A stretch of DNA of 64,000 nt, from contig CAVMKG010000261.1 in assembly GCA_963682025.1 (NCBI GenBank), positions 62,001 through 126,000 on the forward strand, written 5' to 3'. Below, piece by piece: positions 55,560-64,000 of this stretch. Each line of letters begins with the position of its first letter. The stretch's first letter is position 1. This DNA comes from Cordilura impudica (Eukaryota; Arthropoda; Insecta; Diptera; Scathophagidae). The notes beneath the pieces were generated by a model, which did no database searches, was not told the DNA's origin, and saw only the letters and a program-made list of their open reading frames with translations. Both the position numbers and the translations under genes were made by a program.

Positions 55560-57415
55560 GTATAGCGAGTCAATATTTTTGCAATTTAATATGTTAAATA
55601 CTTCATTTTTATCAAGTATATTTAGACCAAATTAAATATATCTATATTCTATATATACTGGACAAATGCCGATGAAATGGGATGTATTTTGAGATTCGTG
55701 CATGTTACAAATTGACCATATGCCACCTGTTTTATTTTTGAAATATCGTGTGTTAAGATTCAGTAAGCCACGTCTAGCCCTTATAATGAAACTGGTAGCT
55801 CGAGAGGAAAACTCAGCAGTGAGTTAAGTTTTATATTATAATCCAGTTGTGAGTAAATTTAATTAGATGTATTTGTTCTTTCTAATATACACATAGAGGA
55901 TCGCTGTTGCTTGGAGGACAAAACTGCAGTAGGTTACATAAGTTTGACCACTCTTTTGCCCAGTATTCATTCAGCTCTATAACTATTGCAGCCAATATTC
56001 ATGGTAGTCTATGGGGCTTTGAGATAAAACTTTGTTTACATAGCAAAAATAAATTTTTAGAGTTAAAATAAACAAGGAATTGAGACCAGTTTCTAAGTAT
56101 AACCTGTAGTTAGGAGTAGTGGTTGGTAGGTATAACATTTTTTTAATGAAAAATCTAAATAATTTCTACACATCTTCATGTATTTTATATCCCCAAAACT
56201 TGAGCAGCATAAAACATTATCGATTGAGAGCTAGCCTCAAAAATATTTAATTTATTCTTTTGGAATTAATGGCTATTTTGGAGGCAGAAAGCTTATTTTG
56301 TAGATAAAGGATAGGTTGTATGTTATATCCACTCTAAGATACATGTAGCTGTTTACAATTTGGATTTTTTCATTTTCATAATGCCATATTAAGACAGATG
56401 CAATTCTTGGACCTCTCCGAAATATGACTATTTTCGATTTCGCCAAATTAACTTTTAAGCTCAATATAGAACAATACCGTTGTAGGGCATCAATCATTTC
56501 TTGCAAACCACTAAAAGAGTCTGATAGTATAACAATCTCATCTGCGAATAATAAAACTTTTATATTTACCTCCGCACTATTTATTCCACCAGGTAAAATA
56601 TCAGATTGCAACCTTGCTTTACCCCGGACTGTAATGTAAAATATTCAGAAAATGAAATTCCATCTCATATTTGGCTCTTTGTATTGTCATATAAAGACTC
56701 CAAGATTCTTATAATTTGTTGAAAGGCCAATGCACGATAGTTTGTGGAAAAGGCTGTTTCTGGGTATCATCTCTAACGCACACGAAAAATCAACAAAGAA
56801 GGCGTATTTATTACTTAATTTATTTAAAGTTACAAAATTGTCAAAATTAAATATGTTGTCAGCGATAGAATAATCTTTTCTTAAGCCAGCTTGAAACTCA
56901 TTGAGAATATTATTTTCTGTTAGCCAGTATGAAATTCGATTCAACAAGGTGTTATTAAAATTTTATTAAAGACAGCCCTCTATAGCTTGTTGCTAAATTT
57001 GGATCGCCTTTTTTAAATAGTGGTATCAAAATGAATTGCTTGAAAGATGATGGTACTTTTTCCCAACGGAAGATATTGTTTAATACAATCAATATTTCAT
57101 TAAGAAGGCAACGAGGAGTAAATTTATAAAATCCATATGGAATTCCATCCTGCCCTGGAGCTTTGTTTAATTTAAGATTTTTTATAACCGCATGTAATTC
57201 ACAAAATTCAAAAGGAGAATCTAATAGAGCGTCGATAAATTAAGTGTGACAGAAAGTCATCAGAATTTAGATTACCTTTTGATACATGTTACGTGTTTTC
57301 AAAGAGTTTGATAAATTCCACCAATCTTTGCTACATTTTACTTTAGCTAGTTTTTTAATGTTACTGTTGCAAAATTCTATTTAGCTTTTGTACGCTGGAT
57401 TAGAATTAGAGTCAA
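55560..57415 (-). pseudogene. Non-LTR retrotransposon reverse transcriptase remnant
   Basis: From high to low coordinate on the minus strand: KLNKAPGQDGIPYGFYKF, ILNEFQAGLRKDYSIADNIF, KYAFFVDFSCALEMIPRNSL, LLFADEIVILSDSFSGLQ, LKVNLAKSKIVIFRRGPRI and IQIVNSYMYL, then near 55700 SICNMHESQNTSHFIGICPV. These are ordered blocks of a non-LTR reverse transcriptase and its C-terminal Cys/His region. The catalytic FADD motif has become FADE and frames are broken. The exact clade is not assigned. Confidence 0.8.
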
Positions 57416-57989
57416 AAAAAAAAATTTATTGGATATCGGAAAGAGTTCAAATCGAGCAATATTTAGGATAATCTCTGCAAATTTGAAGCATATGGAAGGT
57501 ATTCAAAATTATCGGAAATTCAAACAAAACTTTAAATTGCTTTAATGAAAATACGATACAAGGAAGGCTTAATGACATTATTTGATTATATAGTTATTAC
57601 TATTTTTTAGATTTTGTATAAGAATTATTCTACTTATATCTCTTTTCTATTCTAACGTTACAAAAAATAAAGTGGTGTCACACAAAGTGCTTCACTTGTT
57701 TCTCTTCATTTCCTTTGTTTTTTTTTTCGTGTACTCTTTTTTGATAGACAGTTAAACTGGACCATTGACAGTTAAACTGGACCATTTGTTTTAATTATTC
57801 CTGCTTAGGACGACCATAGGAAGCTTAATATCACAACAAGTAATTACAATCACTGGTCATTAGGAACATATCATAAAATTTTATTCACTTCTGACTATCA
57901 TCGTTAAACTAACAATGTAGTGGTCATAACCCAGTAACTTTTTACAGTGAAAGTATAGTTTTAATACTTTATTTGAAAACCTATCATTA
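57416..57989. other. No gene or known repeat recognised
   Basis: AT-rich sequence between the reverse transcriptase remnant and a family A copy. GACAGTTAAACTGGACCATT occurs twice in tandem near 57747-57784. Confidence 0.4.
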
Positions 57990-58796
57990 TACCCTATACC
58001 ACTATGTGGTTTGGGTATAATGACTTTGTGCTGCTGTTTGTAACAACCAATAATATTTGACCTACACCCATCTTTAATTATACCGATCGAATCAGAATCA
58101 CTATCTGATTCGATTAAACGATGTTCGTCCGTCCGTCCGTCCGTCCGTCCGTCCGTCTGTGTGTCCATGTAAAGCTTGTAATCAAACTGCAGGTCGCAAA
58201 TATGAATATATTTTGATGAAATTTGGTATTTGATCTTCTATCGGCCATGGGATGAACGCTATTGAAATTGGTGAGAATCGGTCCATGTTCAGACCTAGCC
58301 CCCATACAAATGACCCCTATGAAATCGACATAAATTGCCATAAGATCCAAATTGTCATATAGATCTTACTCAAATTGGGTTTGTATGTGTTTATTACATC
58401 CATTAATGAGTAGTCTAAAAACGATACCTGGGACAACTCTTAGTCATAGGCCCCATATAGAGCTGCTTCCCGATCTTCACTTTAATCTATCAAAAAACAA
58501 AAATATTGCACTGATTCTTCTCAAATTTTGTTTGTATATATTTTTGCAAAATACAAGAGACCTTACCAAACATGGTCAGGATCGGTACATTTTTGGGCCT
58601 AGTCCCCATATAGATATAGCATCCGATATGAACTTTTTCATATCTGCAGCCAAAAAAATTAATAAAAATCCCACTCAAATTTGGTTTATGCTTATTTTCT
58701 ATATCCAGTTAGTTGGGCCTAAGAGATAGGGTCTCTAAACGCATGGTATAGGGTATCATATTGTCGGTCTCGACCGACTATAATTTTCTTACTTGT
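57990..58796 (+). repeat. Family A repeat, full copy with long CCGT run
   Basis: TATACCCTATACCACTATG to the TCTCGA-changed palindrome and ATTTTCTTACTTG. The CCGT run has seven units, one of the two longest in the window. Confidence 0.85.
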
Positions 58797-59283
58797 TTTC
58801 TTATACGTACGTTTACTAGTGAGTAAAACGAGTCCTTGATTGTTGGAATCGATTAAAAATTATAAAAAATTACAAAAAATTGCATTCGATAAAATTAGTG
58901 CAACATGATTTGCTGAACCTATTTGTTGATGAATGAAATTAGCCTCCAGAAATGCTGTTGTACAGTGTAATTGAGTGTGCTGCCAATAATATAATGAGAA
59001 TTGAAGAATGTTGGTGTAGACTGTTTCAAAGCAAGGCTTGCCAGACTTAGTGATTTTTTTTTTTGTCAAGTCTAAGGGAACTAATATTTTATTATCTTGT
59101 CTTAAATTTTGTTCGATTTGCGGTAATTCTATAAACAAATATATTAGAACAACTTTTACCCTACGAGTAGTGAGTCTCCCGTGGGACTTAAAATAGTGAA
59201 AACTTCCGCATACCCCTTAAACAAATTGTATGGTATTTTGCTTGTATGGTATATTGGTGGTTTTAATTGAGAATTATAGATTA
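58797..59283. other. No gene or known repeat recognised
   Basis: Intron sequence with a frame at 58860-59138 lacking any recognisable domain. Confidence 0.4.
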
Positions 59284-59591
59284 CTAGCAGATTCCAGCGC
59301 TCGAAATTCGGGTGCATTATTATTGTGAATGAAGATAACAAACTCATTAACAAACACATTTACAAATTTAATTAACACACACATAGCATATGCTTAATTT
59401 TTTGTAATGGTTAGTAGCAACTTTAAGTGCAATTTACTCAAAATAAGGAAAAAAAATTAAAAAATCTGTAAATCTGGTAAACAGCTAAAAAGAAATACCT
59501 TTCAAATAATATACGTTTGGTCAAAATCGGAATAAAACGGTAGAACTAAACATCGGTAACAAGAAATGGCCTACCCTATTAATATTATAGA
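59284..59591 (-). mobile_element. Non-autonomous Helitron
   Basis: On the plus strand it opens CTAGCAGATTCCAGCGCTCG and closes AATATTATAGA, the reverse of the family's end and start. It is about 60-70 bases shorter than the longest copies. Confidence 0.8.
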
Positions 59592-60747
59592 TATAAAGTA
59601 CTAGTACCCGATGCGCTTCGCTAAATGCATCATAGCGAAATACAAAACTGGGAATAAATTTTGTAGAAAACTATTTTTATTTTATTATTTTTTTTATAAA
59701 AAAAAACTATTTTATTTACATTTGGCGATTTTTGAATTTGTCGACTTTTGTTTTTTTGCAATTTTTAATTTCGGCGATATATGTTAATTGCAGTTTTTGA
59801 TTTTGGCGAGTTTTTTTGTTTTGACACTTAAGCGATTTTTGTTTTTTGCGATTATTGTCGGCGATTTTTTTTTGCAATTTTTGATTTTTGCGATTTTTGA
59901 TTTTCACGATTTTTGATTTTGCCTAATTTGGCCTTTCGCGATTTTCGGTTTTGGCGATTTCTGATTTTGGCGTATTTTGTTACTCGCGATTATCGGTTCA
60001 GGCATTTCTTGTAAACGCGATTTTTGTTATTCGAGATTTTTGATTTTGGTGATTTTTGTTATTCGCGATTTTCGGTTTTGGCGGAATTTCTCATGTTTTC
60101 CACGACTACGCGCAGTGTTAAAAGTTTCAAGACTGTTATTTTCATGGTCCTTTATATTTTTTGTATAGGAGGTGCCTCGCCCATTAGACCGACCCCGCCC
60201 ATTTTTTGGGTAACGGCTCACATTATTAACTCATGAACTCAGACAAAGTCCCAAGCCCTTGATTGTTACAGTACTTTAGATATGACATTTAATATTCACT
60301 TTGTGATCCGCCCACTGATGTAATCCGCTCATTTTTTTTCGGAGTACTAAAGTTGATAACTTATGAACACAAAGTCACACAAAGTCCCGAAGCTTTCACT
60401 AATATAGTACTCCAGTTATATGATATTAACTACTTATTTTGTATGGGGACTGTCACACCCACTGATCTGATCCCGTCAATTTTTTTCGCAACTCTTCAAA
60501 TTAGTTTAATATGTACATGCACATAGTTTCAAAACTCTTGCTGTTGTAGTACTACAGATATTATATGTTAAAATTAGATGCTAAAATTTCACTTGATATA
60601 GGAGGTGCCATGCCTACTTGAAAAATCCGAAAAATATAGGCTATTTTTCTTTCCGGAGAAGCACTTACCTACAGGAAAAATTTCAAGACAATCGGTCCAG
60701 TGGTGTAGTCTCCTACAAACAAACGTACAAAACTCCATTTTGAAATA
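59592..60747. repeat. GCGATTTTTG-type simple repeat and degraded element
   Basis: At 59720-60085 a degenerate unit such as GCGATTTTTGATTTTGGCG repeats on the plus strand. Around it are CCCGATGCGCTTCGCTAAAT at the left and CAATCGGTCCAGTGGTGTAG before the next Helitron. These look like the outer parts of one old transposable element of unknown type. Confidence 0.5.
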
Positions 60748-61103
60748 TCTATAATATTAATGGGCTAGGCGATTTCTTGTTACCGAAGTTTTGTTCTACC
60801 ATTTTATCCCGATTTTGGCCAAACGTATATTATGTGAAAGGTATTTCTTTTTGGCTGTTCACCAGATTTACAGAGTTTAAATTTTTTTTCTTTGTTTTGA
60901 GCAAATTGAATTTAAAGTTGCTACTAACACATACATAAATTTATACATATGCTATGTGTGTGTTTATTAAATTTGTTAATGAGTTTGCTTTCTTCATTCA
61001 CAATAGTAATAAACCAAAAAAGTGTTGGTTTGTGAATTGGCTAAGTTTAAAAATAAAGTTGCTTTTAAATTACACTTGAAATTCGAGCGCTGGAATCTGC
61101 TTG
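60748..61103 (+). mobile_element. Non-autonomous Helitron
   Basis: It starts TCTATAATATTAATGGGC after A. The 3' end GAGCGCTGGAATCTGCTTG carries CTTG in place of CTAG, a single change. Confidence 0.8.
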
Positions 61104-61662
61104 TAAGATTCCGTACTTGGCTGGCTTAGACGAAATGTATTGTGTACACCGTATGTGGCTTCTATATGGGAATAATTGCTCGTCCATGGTCAGCGAATCG
61201 TCAGGTTTCCGCCAAGTTGGCCTGCTACATTTGCCAAACACTGTCAACAGCAGCAGTGTTATTGTTGATTATTCACTCCCGTAGTATATTTACGTTATCA
61301 AACGAATGAATTTTCTGATGAGCATAAATCAGTTGGGAACAGATATACAGGTAACAAGAAAAAAACACAATTCAACAAATCTCATTAGCGATTGTTCCTA
61401 ATAATAGTAATCCTAATAGTAATAATAGTAATTCCTAATGCGTAATCCACGTACTAAACGTCATTAAACGTCATTACTCTATTCAGCACTCTTTTTTCTT
61501 GGAATACAGAGTTAAAGCATTTTAATAGGAAATATATTTAAAAGGCTTAAAGTTTTTAATCTGAGAGTTTTTCAACAAAGCAAATATCTTGAATTCATCG
61601 ACACATTCTACATAGTATGCAAATAATTTAAATTAGTTAAATTGGAAATGATTTCAAATGAA
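61104..61662. other. No gene or known repeat recognised
   Basis: Mostly unique-looking sequence. TAATAGTAAT units repeat near 61400. Confidence 0.4.
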
Positions 61663-62455
61663 ACAAGTAAGAAAATTATAGTCGGTCTAGACCGACTATA
61701 CGATACCCTATACCATGCGTTTAGAAACCCTATCTCTTAGGCCCAACTAACTGGACATTGAAAAAAAGCAAAAACCAAATTTGAGTGGGATTTTTATTAA
61801 TTTTTTTGGCTGCAGATATGAAAAAGTTCATATCGGATGCTATATCTATAAAGGGACTAGGTCCAAAAATGGACCGATCCTGATCATGTTTGGTAAAGTC
61901 TCTTGTATTTTGCAAAAATATGTACAAACAAAATTTGAGAAGAATCAGTGCAATATTTTTGTTTTTTAATAGATACAAGTGAAGATCGGGAAGCAGCTCT
62001 ATATGGGGTCAAAGGGATCATTTTTGGACTACTCATTAGTGGATGTAATGAACGCATACAAACCCAATTTGAGTAAGATCTATATGACAATTTGGATCTT
62101 ATGGCAATTTATGTCGATTTCATATGGGTAATTTGTATGGGGGCTAGGTCTGAACATGGACCGATTCTCACCAATTTCAATAGCGTTCATCCTATGGCCG
62201 ACAAAAGCTTATATACCAAATTTCATCAAAATATATTCATATTTGCGACCTGCAGTTTGATTACAAGCTTTACATGGACACACAGACGGACGGACGGACG
62301 GACGGACGGACGGACGGACATTGTTAAATCAACTCAGAAAGTGATTCTGATTCGATCGGTATAATTAAAGATGGGTCTAGGTCAAATATTTTTGGTTGTT
62401 ACAAACAGCAGCACAAAGTCATTATACCCAAACCACATAGGGGTATAGGGTATAA
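61663..62455 (-). repeat. Family A repeat, inverted full copy with long GGAC run
   Basis: On the plus strand it opens CAAGTAAGAAAATTATAGTC with the perfect palindrome and closes GGGGTATAGGGTATA. The variable run has about eight GGAC units (62286-62320). Confidence 0.85.
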
Positions 62456-62679
62456 AAACTATGAGTTCAAATTTAGAGTTTTTGAAAAAAAAAAACTGCT
62501 TACTTCTGAAGTGATGCCAAAAAAAAAAAAATAAAAAATATCAAAATCTGATTAATTTTTATTTTTATTAGAATCTAAAAATACTTTTCTAAGAAAATAT
62601 TCTATTATGTCTTCCACAGTGCTGTGCAGAGAGTACATTGCAGTTTGTCACTGCATTTGTGTAACCTTCGAAAAATTAA

Positions 62680-62872
62680 TAGTCGATATAGCGATGTATG
62701 TCTGTCCGTCTATCTGCTGAAACTACGCTCATTCATAAAATAAACTATTTACCTAGATACGCTTAGGTCTTAATAGTTTGGCATTATTTCGGGCAGGTTG
62801 GTATTTAAAATGAAGGAAATCGGCCGTCACAGTGCTAAGATATGACCTAAAGTATCTAGATACCTCTAACAA
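62680..62872 (+). repeat. Repeat F, copy 2
   Basis: It matches 35520-35705 block by block (GTCGATATAGCGATGTATG, TGGTATTTAAAATGAAGG, TAGATACCTCTAA). A further related piece with GACGGACATAGATATATC and TATATACCCTCTGCACAC may lie at 63785-63960. Confidence 0.5.
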
Positions 62873-63071
62873 AGTGCTAAAAATTCACTGTGTTTGTTAT
62901 TATAATTTTTTAGTGCTAAGTGTATCAAATTGTTTACTTTTTCAAACATTTTCTTTCCACTTACTGTTAATGGTGCAGTAAGTCCAGATATTAAGTAATC
63001 GTCAAACTCAGGTGGAGGTTATCAAAGATTCGGCGTAGTCGATCTTAAAGCTCTTGCTTCTTTTATTATTA

Positions 63072-63448
63072 CTAGCAGATTCCAGCCCTCGAAATTCGGG
63101 CGCAAATTCTAGGAAATTTTATTTTTTTTCTTTAAATAAAGCCCTAAAAGTATGCTAATCAATTATACCCAATTCACAAATCAACACAAAAAACAAACTC
63201 ATTTTTATTACAAACACATTAACAAATTTAATAAACACACACATAGTATTGTACAATTTTATGTTTGTGTTAGTAGCAACTTTAAATGCAATTTACTCAA
63301 AATAAAGGAAGAAATTAAAAAATTGTAAATCTGCAAAACGGCTAAAACGAAATACCTTTCAAATAATATAAGTTTGGTCAAAATCGGGATAAAACGGTAG
63401 AACAAAACATCAGTCACAAGAAATCGCCTAGCCTGTTAATATTATAGA
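63072..63448 (-). mobile_element. Non-autonomous Helitron
   Basis: On the plus strand CTAGCAGATTCCAGCCCTCG opens it and TTAATATTATAGA closes it, with A and T outside in the expected places. Confidence 0.85.
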
Positions 63449-63484
63449 TTTTTAATTTATATTGGCGATTGTTTGTATTTATTT

Positions 63485-63748
63485 AGGGATAACGTTACCA
63501 AAATACCAGCCAAACAAGTATTAGACGTCGAGTATAACGATACGTACAAGTACAACAACAACAACAATTATAGCTATGAAACACAAATTAAAAAATTTAG
63601 ATTAACAACAATAGTTAGAACAACAAAGGAAAATTATATTTTTCGGAGCGTTTTTTATATTTTTATTAAGATCTCAGGACCTATTGAACCGATTTTAATG
63701 ATTTTCAATAGCGACCTTCACAGTATATCCGTCAAACATTTTCACTAA
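63485..63748 (+). CDS. Host gene, possible fourth exon (3' boundary uncertain)
   Basis: The acceptor TTTGTATTTATTTAG ends at 63484. Its first base completes the codon left open at 51007, and the frame reads DNVTKIPAKQVLDVEYNDTY followed by an Asn run and then to a stop at 63748. A donor-like CAA|GTATTA occurs 35 bases in (63519), so the exon may be short. The later part (after about residue 30) looks less like coding sequence. Phase agreement with the preceding exon is the main support. Not recognised. Confidence 0.45.
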   Translation, partial: RDNVTKIPAKQVLDVEYNDTYKYNNNNNYSYETQIKKFRLTTIVRTTKENYIFRSVFYIFIKISGPIEPILMIFNSDLHSISVKHFH

Positions 63749-64000
63749 AAATGAGCAAACAAGCTAATATTTTGAGGGCGTGATCTTGATTACCACGGAT
63801 GGAAAGACGGACATAGATATATCAACTCTGCTTGTTATGAGAAACAATAATATATAATTTTAACAGGGTGCAGATTTTTTTAAATTATTACAAATGGAAC
63901 GAAAAACTTATATATACCCTCTGCACACTTCTACAAGTGTGGAGGGTTTATAGAAATACATATTATTTTCTTCCATTTTATTTAAAAAGAGTTTCAACTG

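Noticed and set aside
8024..62364. Recurrent short proteins on both strands in family A copies (for example the MSGIFINFFGCRYEKVHI type and the MDLMAIYVDFIWVICMG type)
   Set aside because: They recur because the repeat recurs, overlap each other antisense and are broken in several copies. They look like chance frames in a non-coding repeat.

Overview
The window is AT-rich, intron-bearing nuclear DNA of an insect, most likely a higher (brachyceran) fly. The pointers are a gypsy-type errantivirus with env, a Transib DNA transposon, irritans-like mariner and Jockey-like remnants, and Asn/Gln/Gly-rich host exons. The exact species cannot be read from the sequence. Very little is host coding sequence; almost everything is mobile or tandemly repeated DNA in several nested layers. 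Layout: 373-11493 is one Transib transposon (CACWGTG ends, 5-bp CGGCG target duplication), internally deleted and burst open by later insertions: a 4.4-kb nested repeat (about 912-5308), Helitrons, a tandem segmental duplication (6638-10276), a tRNA-derived SINE (8689-8873) and three copies of a roughly 800-bp repeat called family A here. 12155-12944 is a TIR element carrying a Helitron. 15082-31735 is a roughly 150-bp tandem repeat split by a tandem errantivirus (16092-31403, minus strand), arranged LTR-internal-LTR-internal-LTR, with intact gag, pol and env twice and only one outer TATA duplication. 33525-39440 is a GTAC-centred minisatellite broken up by a 2.4-kb heptanucleotide (AAAAATT)n array, a Helitron and other repeats. 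From about 40.1 kb a host gene on the plus strand is supported by four exons whose splice phases agree (40128-40743, 50540-50864, 50933-51007, and 63485 onward). Its product was not recognised. Its introns hold a mariner remnant interrupted by a self-nested Harbinger-like MITE (41622-42677), a second Transib copy in opposite orientation (45595-49483), further family A copies, element E with seven GTGAC-rich units, a Jockey-like endonuclease remnant, a non-LTR reverse transcriptase remnant, and more Helitrons. How the parts work together: the errantivirus follows the usual retroviral plan. Genomic RNA would be primed by tRNA-Lys at the primer-binding site, Pol would be made by -1 frameshifting at a TTTTTTA heptamer, and Env from a spliced RNA. 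I found a splice donor 5' of gag and an acceptor just before env whose junction is in frame and would give Env a hydrophobic start that the visible env ORF lacks. Both Transib copies show a 7-23-9 end architecture like a V(D)J 23-RSS at all four ends, and both have broken transposase genes. No CRISPR, rRNA or functional tRNA gene is seen.
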